NCBI RefSeq assembly: GCF_018777385.1
Contig: NZ_JAFJYB010000001.1
Location: 806,001-870,000, forward strand
Length of the DNA stretch: 64,000 bases
DNA from: Candidatus Symbiopectobacterium endolongispinus
GTDB lineage: Bacteria; Pseudomonadota; Gammaproteobacteria; Enterobacterales; Enterobacteriaceae
Direction of reading: 5' to 3'
The position numbers were made by a program, and so were the translations under genes. This document shows, in pieces, positions 50,528 to 62,399 of this stretch. Numbering within the stretch: the first letter of the stretch is position 1; each line of letters opens with the position of its first letter. The notes under the pieces were generated by a model, which was not told where the DNA came from, searched no databases, and worked only from the letters and a program-made list of their open reading frames with translations.

Positions 50528-53500
50528 ATTTATAAACATCACCACTGGCACTGATGATTTCACGCGTTTTACCATAAACACTCATCTAATAGGACTGACC
50601 AACCTGATAATTGATATTATCAATATTCAACACTTCGTATGTTCGGCCAACCTGTACCTGGTTTGTTTCGTTACTCTGATAGTAAGTCGGTTCGCCGTCG
50701 GTAATAAAATAGGTCAGGTTGGTACCGACATTATTTTTCACCGCCGTGCTTTGGAACCAGTTGGCCGTGGTTTTAAACACGTCCTCATAGTTGGTACCGC
50801 CACCGTTCTGGCCACCGACCATGGAATTCAGCACGCTGGTGAGCTGAGTCAGCGCCGTTGAATCTTTCAGATCCACCGATACCGTACGGCCAACCTGCGT
50901 GTCGAAGTCAGCAAGGAACACGTTCACTTTCCCTGCATGCGCACCGTTGGCACTGTTGATCAGGCTGTTAAACACGTTTTTCAGAGAAGCAACCGTGTTG
51001 GCGATATCGGTAGTGGTCATACTGCCCGAGCTGTCTACCATAAACGCGATGTTATAGTTGGTGCCTTCTACCAGTTGCAGACCGGAAACATCCGCGATCA
51101 TAACATCATTACTGTTGGTTCCCTGAACGTTGTCATCTCCGGTAGTCCCAATGGCGGCACCGTACTGCTCAACGCCTTCCGTCGAATAACCGATCGCGGT
51201 GTCATGGTTGAGTTTTTCGGTTGACGTTGCCTGAGCAACCACCTCAAACTTGCCTGCCGCCACTGGCACGTACAACGTGACCGTTCCCGACAACGCGTTG
51301 GCATTATGCGCGTTGGCAATGGTGTAGGTGCCATCTTTGCCCACGGTATAGGTCGCATCGTTGTTGATATGATCTACCACTTTGGTGCCTTCCGGCAGGC
51401 CGGTCAGCGTAATGCCCGACAGCGTTTCACTGCCATCGAGATCTGTCAGTGCGGCAGAGACGTCCAGCGTATGTTCCTGCGTACCAGAGTAGGTTTCTTT
51501 CGTTACCGTAGGCGCGTTGCTGCCCGGAGCCATACTGGTGCCATCGCTGTAGATCACCCCACCCAAATTGTTACTTACCTGACCGGTAAACGAATGGGAT
51601 TGCCCGCTGCTGTCAGTGTAGTTAACTTTGACACCATCAAGGGTATTGACGCTCGTTGGCTGATTATTATTCGTGTTGTAAGTAGAATTGTAGGTATAGC
51701 CATCCTCTTTCATCACAAACACATAATCTTTATGAGCGCTAGCGTCATTCGTTTCGCGGTTTCCACCGAACGAATCCAAGGACCTTAATTCTTTCTTATC
51801 CGCTGGCCAATCGCTTTGACGATAGAAATATCCACTGTTCGAGTGGACAACAAAAATATCGCTGTAGCCATCGCTGCCGCTGGTATTGCTCTGCGTATAG
51901 TACGAATAGGTGCCGGTACCCACCAATGTTGGGATCGGATCCCCCTCGGTTAACCAGACCCGCACACCATTGCCGACGGCAATAATTTTCCCATCCTGAA
52001 TATCAAAGCCACCGTTAGCACTGCCACCATTAATGTGAATCACTTCACCACTCGGCGTACTGTTTCCACTGACAATATCCAGCGTCACCGTCGGTGCATC
52101 CGCCACTGGCGTAATATCGATATTGAGTGCCGTTTCTACGCCAACGTTACCGGCTTTATCCACCGGCGTGTAATTCACAATACTGTACGGAGAGCCGGAA
52201 GCATTTGCCGCAGGATCAAAACGCAAATCTGTATTGGTCGAGTTAAACGACTGTCCTTCCGTGACGGGTTTCCAGGTACCATTATCGTTGTAATACAGCG
52301 TACCAGCGCTGGCCGGTGGCAATGAGGAAATCACCACGCTAGACGTATCACCAGAAACGCCCAGACTATCCCAGCCGATGTGTACCGGCGTATCTTCCAG
52401 TCCAGTCACCGTCTCGTCGTGCGCAACAGGCGGTTTGGTGTCCAATATGGCTTGATCGTTATCGTGAGCCTGATTACCCGCAGGATCCGTTGCCGTTGCA
52501 ACCACCTTAATCTTACCTTCTGCATCTTAACCTTCTGCCAATGTGCTCAGATCGGCTGAAGTACTCCATTTACCATCAATAACAGGCACATTAGTCAGTG
52601 TGACCTCTTTACCCTTACTGTCTGTGAAGACCAATGTTACGTGGTCTTCCGTGCTGGTACCCTGAATAAATTGTCCGGCCAATTCGTTCGCATTGAGATA
52701 GCCATCATTACCTGCAAAATCGGTGATATCAATTTCAGGTAAGGTTTTATCCATTATGGCACTGGCGCTGTCTTGCGCGGTGTTCCCTGCCGCATCCGTT
52801 GCCGTCGCCACCACGGTGATTTTGCCTTCTACCAGCGCCCCCAAATTAACCGTGTTATGCCATTTCCCGTCAAAGACCGGCACACTGCTGACAGTGACTG
52901 ATTTGCCATTACTATCCGTAAAGGTAAGGTTGACGAAACGCTCGTTGCTCGTCCCCTCAATAAAGGTTACACCCAACTCTTGCTGATTGATATAGCCGTC
53001 GTTACCAGCAAATCCAGTGATATCTATCTCAGGGGCGGTGACATCCAGCGTCGAGGACGCGGTGTCGTGCGCCTGGTTGCCCGCCAGATCGGTGGCCGTA
53101 GCCTTGACGTCCACCTTGCCCTCGGCCAGACCGCTCAGGTCCGCGGTGGTGCTCCACTTGCCGTCCACCACGGAGACGCCGGTCACCGTGACGACCTTGC
53201 CGTTCACATCCGTGAACGTCAGATCAACCGTCTTCTCGCTGCTGGTGCCGCTCACCGGCGTGGCTTTCGACTCCGCGGTATTGATATAGCCGTCATCGCC
53301 GGCAAAGTGGGTAATCGCAACGTCAGGCGCAGTAGTATCAACACCATAAGGGCGCGTAGCATTGGCGGTAGTCTGGTTACCCGCCTCATCCGACGTGGTC
53401 ACAGAGGCGTTGACAACACTGTTGCTTGCCAACACGCTACCCGGCACGCCGTCCACACTCCACGTTTTACCGTCCGCATTCACCGTGGTCGTGTAACGTT

Positions 53501-54452
53501 CATTACCAATCGCCACCGTGACGGTATCACCCGCCTTCACGTTACCCGATACCGTCCCGCTAATTGTATGACTCTGTCCGGCCTCTTCTGCATTAACAAC
53601 ATCGTCATTGGCAATAAGGTCGATCGTAATGCTTGCATCAGGGGGCAACGTATCTACGGTTACCGAATCCTGCCCGCCCGTACCTGGAATGCCATTTTCA
53701 TCGCTATATGAACCATCAGGAACGGTGACAGTGACCGTCCCTTCAAAATTGGTTTTGGGGTGAGCGTACCCGTCCAGCTGGTAGGATCGGTAGGATCCTG
53801 AACCAGATTGGTTAACGTACCGTTGCTCACGCTCACATCACTGGCATCAAAACCTACTGGCGGCTTGGTAAACGTGAAGGTCATCGAGCCATCAGGATTG
53901 ATAACAATGGTCAACGCAGGGGGTGTAGTATCAGGTGTCGTTTCGCTGCTTGTTGCGGCGGCGAGAGTTACGGCGTCAGCGCCGGTCAGATCGTCGGTAG
54001 ATGTCGCTGCAAATGCCAGCCCTTGGGTGTCATAACCTGCAGTTGCCTCTACCACTTGCCCGGTCAGGGAAAAAACCATATCGGCGGCACTAACGTGGCT
54101 GTCACCACCGTCGCCCGCTTCGCCAATGTCAGTATTACCCGCTGCTGGCGCTTCCAGGACTTGAGTCGGGTCTGCGCCTTGTGCGAGCATCCTGTAACGC
54201 TGCCACATCCTGAGCGTCTTGCGCTGTGGCCTGCGGCATTACGTTGGTGTTGTCACTCCACTGGCTGTTTCTCCCAACATCCAGGGTTTTTCCGTCCGGC
54301 AACGTGATAGACACGGAACCGTCGCCACCCGTGACGATCTCTTCGCCACGATAAATTTTGTCACCTGCTGTTAATAACCGCTGTGTGCCATCAAGAGAAA
54401 TGACGAAGACTTGCCCGATAACGAATTTAATGATACCGATTACGCTATTCAC
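50528..54452 (-). pseudogene. LapA/BapA-like giant secreted adhesin, disrupted and truncated by the IS
   Basis: ATG 54452 opens an N-terminal retention module (GQVFVISLDGTQRLLTAGD, GEEIVTGGDGSVSITLPDG) followed by a PAAG site at 54137-54148. Bacterial Ig-like repeats of ~95 residues come next (DITGFAGNDGYIN, DGKWSTTADLS, ATATDLAGNQA), then a cadherin-like part and a VWA domain (YNIAFMVDSSGSM metal site). Lesions: frameshifts near 54190 and at 53753-53760, a 15-bp duplication creating TAA at 52527-52529, and TAG at 50586-50588. The gene stops at the IS at 50527, so RTX repeats and the secretion signal are missing. Such adhesins anchor cells in biofilms under c-di-GMP control. Confidence 0.88.
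52510..52538 (-). repeat. Imperfect 14/15-bp tandem duplication in the adhesin
   Basis: 52510-52523 and 52524-52538 differ by one base; the extra copy inserts five codons including TAA. Confidence 0.85.
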
Positions 54453-54624
54453 TACGGCTTCTCCTTGATATATATAATTATTTTTATACAGATATTGAGT
54501 TGTTGTAAGGGGGTATCAACATCATCCTGATGGGTAAATCTGCGATTAGCTCTCCTGGCCTTGAAACTGTGCAGTCATCAATCAACGCGCGTTGACCGTA
54601 CACTTGCTTAAGCAAAAAAAGGCG

Positions 54625-54674
54625 CTCCATCATGGTTAACCCATTAGCGTGCTAATGGGTTAACCATGATGGAG
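54625..54674. repeat. Perfect 24-bp inverted repeat with 2-base centre
   Basis: Arms 54625-54648 and 54651-54674 are exact reverse complements around GT, a 50-bp near-perfect palindrome containing GGTTAACC-type cores. Long enough to extrude as a cruciform or to bind dimeric regulators. Confidence 0.95.
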
Positions 54675-54734
54675 AAAACCGGTTTGCCAGAGCAAAAAAT
54701 GACAGTATAGGCGTCAATCACTTGACTCGCTAAG

Positions 54735-54764
54735 CATAATCATAATCATAATCATAATCATAAA
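54735..54764 (+). repeat. Hexamer repeat CATAAT
   Basis: Four exact copies of CATAAT followed by CATAAA, upstream of the secretion operon; a possible slippage-prone promoter spacer. Confidence 0.88.
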
Positions 54765-54998
54765 AAATTCGGAATATTCTTGCTACAAACTTTAATACGA
54801 AAGAGCATCAAATATTTCTCAAACATTGAATCAGAATGAGACAACAACACAATGAACTGATAATAAAGGAGTTTCAAAACTCTCATGGCGTTCTATTGAG
54901 AAAAAATCGCCGGATGGGAAATTAAGAATAATCACAAAAAAAACCAAGCATTCAAATTAATCACAGCGTTTAATCATGCCATAAAGGAAAACAGCATT

Positions 54999-56353
54999 AT
55001 GCTACCTGTATTTCGATACGCTTTTTTACCTTTAGGGATTATGGTCGCACAGCCTTCCAGCGCCGCGACTTTACAGGATGTGGATGTAATCAAACAAACT
55101 CTTGCCACGCATCCCGAAGTCAGTGCGTCGGTAAACAGTCGGCTTTCCGCCGATCATGATTTATGCTCTGCCAAGGGCGGGTATTTGCCGTCAATCAACT
55201 TTAACGCAGGAACCGGTCGTGAGGAGACAGATACCGTTTCTACACGCGCGAGTGGCGGTAAAACAGAACTGCAACGCAGTGAATCCAGTATCACCTTACA
55301 ACAAACGCTGTTTGACGGATTTGCTACGTCGAGCGAAGTTGGTAGGCAGAGAGCAACCGTCAATTTACGAGCCTACAAGGTACTCAATACGTCTGAGAAC
55401 GTGGCCTTGAATGCGGTTCAGGTGTATCTCTATGTGCTGCAACGGGCAGAATTCGTCAAACTGGCGCAAAATAATCTCGCCAACCACGAGCGTATCTACG
55501 ATCAGATCCGGCTGCGCAGCCAGCAAGGCGTTGCGCGCCTAGCAGATCTCGAGCAGGCCGAGGCGCGTTTGGCACAGGCAAGGAACAATCTGCTTACCGA
55601 GCAGACCAATCTTGATGACGCGAAGACTAACTACTTTAGCGTTACGGGTGTCGAACCCGACAACCTGATACTACCAGATACCGCGTTGTTGACCATTCCA
55701 GCCTCGCTGGCCGAAGCTCGGCGCGTCATGCTGGCCAATAGCCCAATACTCAAGTCCGCCGAATCAGACATATCTGCGACACAGCAACAATATGAAGCAG
55801 CAAAGTCCTCCTATTATCCTCGTGTCAACATCGAGCTCGACCGCAATATGAATAACAACGTGGATGGCGTTCGCGGGCAAAGCAACGAGTGGCAGGCAAT
55901 GGTCAGAATGCGTTACAACCTCTATCAAGGGGAAGCAACAAGGCCAACGCGGATGCAAAAGCGTATCAAATTAAAGAGGCACAGGATATTCGCAACAACA
56001 CGCTGCGTCAGTTGAACGAAGAGTTGCGTCTCGCCTGGACCGCGCTGAATAACGCCCGCCAGCAAATCCCCATCGCCGCTGAGTATGCCGATCGCAGTAT
56101 GAAAGTTCGCACGGCCTACCAAAAGCAATTCAGCATTGGCGAACGCACACTGCTGGATTTGCTGGACAGTGAAAATGAGCTTCTCACCGCACAACGTCGT
56201 CTGGTAGAGATTCAATTCATTGAGAGGTTTACCGAATATCGTATCAAGGCCAGAATGGGAGACCTGATGCGCAACCTTTCTATTCAGAGCCCAACAGCAG
56301 GACAAAGTTTGGATAACGTCACGGCAGATGTGGATTTGCCTTCGTTAAACTAG
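54999..56353 (+). pseudogene. TolC/LapE-like outer membrane channel of the adhesin secretion system, frameshifted
   Basis: Outer-membrane factor of type I secretion. ATG 54999 with AAAGGA; signal peptide ends SSAAT. OEP features: TLATHPEVSASVNSRLSA, LQQTLFDGFATSSEVGRQ, VARLADLEQAEARLAQARN and YPRVNIELDRN. At 55929-55932 a G4 run shifts the frame after YNLYQG; five would read GSNKANADAKAYQIKEAQ. The end, GERTLLDLLDSENELLTAQRR, is the normal second repeat to 56353. Single homopolymer lesion. Confidence 0.88.
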
Positions 56354-56478
56354 CGTCTGCGTCGGAAACGACAGTGGGTTGCACGAGGCCGTGACTCGTT
56401 TGTCTGCCGTGTTTTACCTCACGTATCACGCGTGTGGTAAGCACGGCAGACTGTGTTATGTAAGGGAAGATCAGTGAG

Positions 56479-58661
56479 ATGAAGTTACATTCCGTCGAGG
56501 ATATCGATACTCCGGAAGCGTCCGTTGCGCATGAACACAACGATCCTCGCACCCGTCATGACGATCCGTTACTGGATGGTTTGTTGATTTTGTGTGCGCT
56601 ACGGGGCAAGCCTGCGAGTCGCGCTACGCTCACTGCGGGTCTTCCTTTGGCAAAACAACGCCTGACAATGTCATTGCAGCCCTGCGCAGCCAGTCGCGCA
56701 GGGCTGCAAGGTCGGGTACTAAAACGCCCGCTGGATGGCATTCCCGACATGTCACTGCCTGCCATGTTATTGCTGCGAGAAGGCCGTTCAGCGGTGTTGC
56801 TTGGCTGGAACGACGATGGTTCAGCGCGCATCATGCCGAGTGAGACGGAAGGCGGCGAGATACACGTCGATCGCAACACGCTTAAGCAGAATTATCTTGG
56901 TCTGGTGCTGTTTGCGCAGCCGAGACATGCCTTTGATATCCAAAACGAATCGCTTATTCCACACACCAAGTCCTGGTTCAAGGACACGCTGAGACTGTCG
57001 CGCTTCTTGTATATCGATGCGGTGCTGGCCAGTTTTATTATCAATATCATCGCACTCGCCACGCCGCTGTTCGTGATGAATGTGTATGACAGGGTGGTAC
57101 CCAATCAAGCAACGGCAACCCTTTGGGTGCTGGCGATCGGTGTTATTGGTGCGTTTATTTTCGATCTCATTCTGAAAACGCTACGTGGCATTTGCCTCGA
57201 TATGGCAGGAAAAAAGACCGATCTGATCATCTCCGCCTCACTGTTTGAACGCATTATTGGGATGTCGATGATTGCGCGACCAGCCCGCGTCGGCAGCTTC
57301 GCGCAAAATATTCATGAATTTCAATCATTAAGAGGTTTCCTCTCATCGCTAACCTTAACCACGCTGATAGATTTCCCGTTCACACTGCTGCTGTTGCTGG
57401 TGATTGGCCTGATTGGCGGTCCTCTGGTGTGGGTGCCGATACTCACCTACCCTATTGCCTTAGCCGTAAGCTGGGCGCTGCAAAAACCGCTGGTTGCAAC
57501 CATCAGTAAAACAATGGAACTGGCCAGCGAGCGTCAAGCCACCCTGATAGAAACGCTCAGCAGTCTGGATGCGCTGAAAGTGAATAATGCTCAGAGTGAG
57601 CGCCAGCACAGTTGGGAACAAACACTGGGCAGTCTTAGTCGATTGGAAATGCGCGCCAAGGCGCTCTCTTCACTGGCGGTCAACCTGACGCTGGGGTTCC
57701 AGCAAATCGCTGGTGTGGTGATGATTATCGCGGGCGTCTACCTGTTGATTGACGGCAAACTCAGTATAGGGGGATTGATTGCCAGCTATATGCTCAGTGG
57801 CCGCGCACTTATGCCCCTTGGTCAGCTATCGGGCCTGGTCACGCGTTATCAGCAGTCCAAGATAACCATGACGACCACCGAAGAGATGATGCAATTGCCG
57901 CAAGAGCGTCAAGAGAATGAGCGGCCGCTTAAACGCGAACGTATTCAAGGCGGACTGGAATTCCGTGACGTGACCTTCAGTTATCCTGAACAGAAGCACC
58001 GCTCTTTGCACAACATCAATCTCCCTGTCGCCGCAGGTGAAAAAGTTGGCATCATTGGTCGCAGCGGTTCAGGCAAAAGTTCGCTGGAAAAACTGATCGT
58101 CAATCTTTATCCCCCAAGCGAAGGGAATGTTTTGATCGACGGTGTGGACACACGTCAGTTGGATGTCAGCGATTTGCGCCACAACATTGGCTATGTACCG
58201 CAAGATATTCAACTAATCAGCGGCACTCTGCGCGATAACCTGATCAGCGGTGCTCGCTATACTGATGATGAATCCATGCTGCGCGCCGCCGAAATCGCCG
58301 GTGTCAACGAATTCGCGCGCCTGCATGCGGATGGCTACAACTTGCAGGTGGGGGAACGCGGCTTGCAACTCTCCGGCGGTCAGCGTCAAGCCGTTGCCAT
58401 CGCGCGCTGTTGCTCGATCCGCCAATCATGGTGTTAGATGAACCCACAAGTTCGATGGATAACACCAGTGAAGACCGCCTAAAACAGGCATTACAGCCGG
58501 TGTTGCAAAACAAAACGCTACTGTTGGTGACGCATCGCGTTTCCATGCTGGCCCTGGTAGATCGTTTAATCATTATCGATAAAGGCCGCATTATTGCCGA
58601 TGGTCCAAAGGCTATCGTGATGGATGCGTTAAAGAAAGGACAGATCAATGCATCTCGCTAA
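56479..58661 (+). pseudogene. LapB-like type I secretion ABC transporter, frameshifted
   Basis: Inner-membrane exporter ATPase. ATG 56479 with GGGA. An N-terminal C39-like domain without catalytic Cys (residues ~25-150) recognises the substrate; a six-helix membrane domain follows (ATPLFVMNVYDRVVPNQAT), then the nucleotide-binding domain with GRSGSGKSS, LQLSGGQRQAVAIAR, and VLDEPTSSMD. Near 58408, after AIAR, four bases appear to be missing from a GC repeat, so Walker B reads in another frame from ~58410 to 58661. The product loses ATP hydrolysis. Confidence 0.9.
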
Positions 58662-60003
58662 ACGCACCGCGGATATCCTTCGCTATTTCTCCCGCAGGGA
58701 TCGGGAAACGCTTCAGGCGATTCCTGAAGTCAGCCGCGCGATGCTGGAAGATTCCCCCAAAGCGATTCGTATTACGCTGTGGACAATTTTCTTTTTTTTT
58801 TCCTGTTTTTCATCTTGTGGGCCGCTTTTGCCAGTATTGATGAAGTCACGCGCGGTGGCGGCAAGGCCATTCCGTCTGCAAAAAATTCAGAACCTGGAAG
58901 GCGGTATCGTCACTGAGGTTTACGTTCACGAGGGGCAAATCGTCAATCAGGGCGATCCATTGCTGAGGCTCGATGACACGCGCTTCGCTTCAAACGTTGG
59001 TGAAACGGAGGCTGACAGGCTAGGGCTGCTCTCGCGTATCGAACGGTTAACGACTGAAATCAACGATCGCGAATTAGACTTCTCACCAGAAATCAAAGAA
59101 AAAGCCCCTGCCATTGCTAAGGGGGAGATGGATCTGTACACCAGCAGACGCCAACAGTTTCGTAATGAGATCTCGGGTTTGGAAGAACAACTGGTGCAGA
59201 AAAAACAGGAGCAGCGCGATTATGTGGCCAAGCAGGCACAATTTCGTAATAGCCTCAATTTATTGCAACAAGAAATAAGAATGTCAGAGCCACTGATTGC
59301 CGAGGGTGCAATATCCAAAGTCGAAGTGTTGCGGTTAAAACGGGCTGAAGTGGAAACGCAAGGGCAGTTGGAATCCATTACTCTGTCTATCCCTCGTGCT
59401 GACTCTGCCATCAAGGAAATTGAAAACAAGATTCAGGAAACGCGCGGACGCTATAAAAGCGATGCGCTGACACAGTTGACTGAAGCACAAACCAATCTGA
59501 ACAAGATAGCCGCCACGGGTAATGCACTGTAAGATCGCGTAAACCGTACGCTGATGGTCTCACCGGTGAAAGGCATTGTGCAGCAGATGATGGTCAACAC
59601 CATTGGTGGTGTAATCCAACCCGGGAACGACATCGTAGAAATTGTTCCGTTGGATGAAAATTTATTGGTTGAAGCAAAAATCTCGCCGCAAGATATTGCC
59701 TTTCTGCATCCGGGCCAGCCTGCAATTATTAAGCTGACGGCTTATGATTATACGATCTATGGCGGATTAAAAGGGAAAGTTGGGCAAATTAGCCCTGACA
59801 CCATGACCGATAAAGAAGGCAACGGTTTTTATATCGTTAGGTTGCGCACGGATAAGAATTATTTGGGCACTGAAGATAAGCCCCTAGTGATTATTCCCGG
59901 CATGGTAGCATCCGTGGATATTATTACCGGAAAGAAAACGATTCTAAGTTATTTACTTAAACCCATCATCCGTGCAAATGCAGAAGCACTGCGGGAACGC
60001 TAA
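58648..60003 (+). pseudogene. LapC-like HlyD-family secretion adaptor, disrupted
   Basis: Membrane fusion protein of the same exporter; ATG 58648 overlaps the end of the ATPase gene by 14 bp. Its membrane helix is garbled between a T10 run (58792-58801) and an A6 run (58880-58885). The intended FILWAAFASIDEVTRGGG lies in another frame, so two compensating indels occurred. KIQNLEGGIVTEVYVHEGQ, a long coiled coil and SPVKGIVQQMMVNTIGG are normal, but TAA at 59530-59532 replaces a codon between GNAL and DRVNRTLM. Frame continues to the natural stop at 60003. Confidence 0.9.
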
Positions 60004-60038
60004 TTATCACACTGTGCTATTCAAGACTTTCATTGAAC

Positions 60039-60070
60039 ACACAAACTGCCCAATTAATGGCAGTTTGTGT
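60039..60070. terminator. Bidirectional terminator after the secretion operon
   Basis: ACACAAACTGCC / GGCAGTTTGTGT 12-bp stem with an 8-base loop and T-rich flank; shared with the convergent GGDEF gene. Confidence 0.82.
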
Positions 60071-60097
60071 TGTTTGTTTCCCTAACGTCCCCAATTA

Positions 60098-61615
60098 TCA
60101 CTGATGACCGTTTTGTACGACGTAGATTTGCGTTTGGCTGCGTCCCATGGCTTTTGCCTGGTACATGGCAGAGTCTGCGTTGATGGCTAACGTCAGTGAA
60201 TCAGTGCCGTGCTCAGGATAGAGCGCAATACCGATACTGCATGACACCTCAAGTTTTTTCCCTTCAATATCAAAAGGTTTATTCATGGCATTATGAATCT
60301 TGTCTGCAACATAGAGAGTGTTAGCTTCTTCTTTAATGCCTTGCAGCAAGATAATAAATTTATCGCCACTACGGCGATAAACAGTGTCAGTATCACGTAC
60401 TGAACTTCGCATGCGCGCAGCGGCTTCTTTTAACAACAAGTCGCCAATGGCATGACCAAAGGTATCATTGATCTGTTTGAATTTATCCAAATCAAGAAAC
60501 ATCAAAGCGATACGACGCCCTGTCTGTTTTGATAACAAAATGGCCTGTTCCATCTGTTCCGCAAACGTCAGGCCGTTTGCCAGTGATGTCAGAAAATCAT
60601 AGTGTGCCAGTTGGCGGTAATGCTCTTCACTGCGTCGCAGCATATCAATCGCACTGTACAGTTAGATAGCAATCGCCACCAACTGCGCAGATTTTTCAAT
60701 GGAAAAGGTTTCTTCTTCATTGGGAACATAGGGCTTACGGTGGTAAACGCTGAGCACACCGAGGATCTCTTTATTCTGGCCGATAACCGGCTCAGACCAG
60801 CAAGAGCGTAACCCGGCATAGAGCGCGAGCCATTTATACAATGACCAATCAGGATGAACGGAGATATCTTCCGCAATCACGCGCTTATCGGTATACGCCG
60901 CGGTACCAAAAGAGGTGGCACCGTCAGCGATTTTTACATTATGAATGGCATTTTTATAAAAACCGGGCAAGCTGGGCGCAGAAGCCAACGTCAGGCACTT
61001 CTTCTCTTTATCCACCAACAATACGGAGCAGACGATGCGGCCCGGATTTTTTTCCTCCACACTAAACACGATGGCATCAAGGATATCTTTCAACGGAGCA
61101 CCGCTGGAGAGAAGTTCTAAGGCGCGATTATAAGAGTTATCGTGATGTTCCTTTGCTTTACGCTCCGTAATGTCCAGCTTCACCCCAACATAATTCGTTG
61201 AATCTGTGACTTTATTATAGATTTTAGAAATATTGGCCTTTTCCCAGTAAAGCTGCCCGTCTTTACGACGGTTAATAAATTCACCGCTCCAGGTTTCACC
61301 GCGATCGAGCGTTGACCAAAGATCTTCATAGACGCTGGGGTTGGTCATTCCCGAATTCATTATATTAGTTTTTTTACCGATCACTTCATCGGGCATATAA
61401 CCTGACATGGTTACAAACTGACGATTTACATAAAGAATTTCACAATTCTCATTCGCAATAATGATCGACGCCGGGCTATATTCTGTGGCATAAAAAATCG
61501 TATAGAGGAAGTCTTGTTTTTCGCGATCCTGCTTAAACTTTTGCTTGCTTCCCCTGTTTCTAATAACAGAAACCAACAACAGTATTATAAGTATAGTTAT
61601 TATTATCTCATACAC
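60098..61615 (-). pseudogene. PAS-GAF-GGDEF protein with degenerate active site, nonsense codon
   Basis: GTG 61615 starts a protein with an N-terminal membrane segment (IIITILIILLLVSVI), a PAS domain with PAC (~residues 40-150, YVNRQFVTMSGYMPDEVIG), a GAF domain (~165-315) and a GGDEF domain. A TAA at 60662-60664 lies between GAF and GGDEF; the same frame continues LYSAIDMLRRSEEHYRQLAH. The active-site motif reads RRSGDKF where RRGGDEF is expected; loss of Gly and of the metal-binding Glu predicts no cyclase activity even if read through. Related enzymes make c-di-GMP, which controls LapA-type adhesins. Confidence 0.88.
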
Positions 61616-62399
61616 AATAACACGCCCTCAGTCCTCGGAAGGACTGGTCATACAAACCACATCACGGATAGTGAAACACACAGACAAAGCGCCGCTCTCC
61701 CATACAGATTCGGGATCGGCAGTTTTCCGGAGAGCGGGAGGGAGGGATGAAAAAACGCTCCTGTGTTCAGATGAATTCAAAAACATAGGAACATCAGCAT
61801 AAAGCCCCCATCTATCACTGTGTGTAAATAAAAATAACAAGTCCAAACAGAGTATCTTTAATTAGCGTTAAGGTGATGAATAATAACTCGTGTTATAAGT
61901 TTATCTAATGAAATAAAAAACTTACGAATCTCAATGTTACGTATTTTGAACATCAAAATTCTGTAAGCAAATCAATTATACCAATAGGCATCACTGTTTT
62001 AATTAATAAAATCTATCACCACACGATAATTGATTGTTATCATTAAATAAAAAACATATTTTCTCATTATATTCATAAAGTTACCATCAATGCAAAATCG
62101 TTTCACTTATCATGTGCACCTGTTGAGCCCCCATAAAGATCAGGAGCGGCAAGGTTCATTCCACTAATCATTAACAATATAAAACACCATTGCTGAAAAA
62201 ATTACAAGAATCAAACAATGAAAAGAGCCTGTATAACAAAATGAATCACCATTTTTAACATTTAGACGTCAGGCAGGACAACAAACGGCGAAAAAGCAGC
62301 GCGCGAGGAAAGGGATAAATAAAATGTAAATTATCGTGTCAAGTAACCAACGCGCTAACAATGATACCAGTCCAACAAGTTGGACTGACTCTGCTAAGA
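61616..62399. other. AT-rich non-coding region upstream of the GGDEF gene
   Basis: About 780 bp, strongly AT-rich from 61850 to 62330, with no convincing ORF or RNA. A 9-bp palindrome at 62368-62387 lies near the pdeH end. Confidence 0.5.
62368..62387 (-). terminator. Palindrome downstream of pdeH
   Basis: CAGTCCAAC, AA, GTTGGACTG: perfect 9-bp arms, 12 bp past the pdeH stop on the minus strand; no T tract, so terminator role is tentative. Confidence 0.5.

Larger units (their letters stand above)
54453..54998. other. Adhesin-secretion gene divergent region
   Basis: About 545 bp without genes. It holds a long palindrome and a hexamer repeat (listed separately) and is AT-rich from ~54720 on; the promoters of the adhesin and the secretion operon should lie here. 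Confidence 0.6.

Noticed and set aside
49214-60003. Prophage or genomic island
   Set aside because: Only one IS is present; there is no integrase, phage structural gene, attachment duplication or tRNA boundary.
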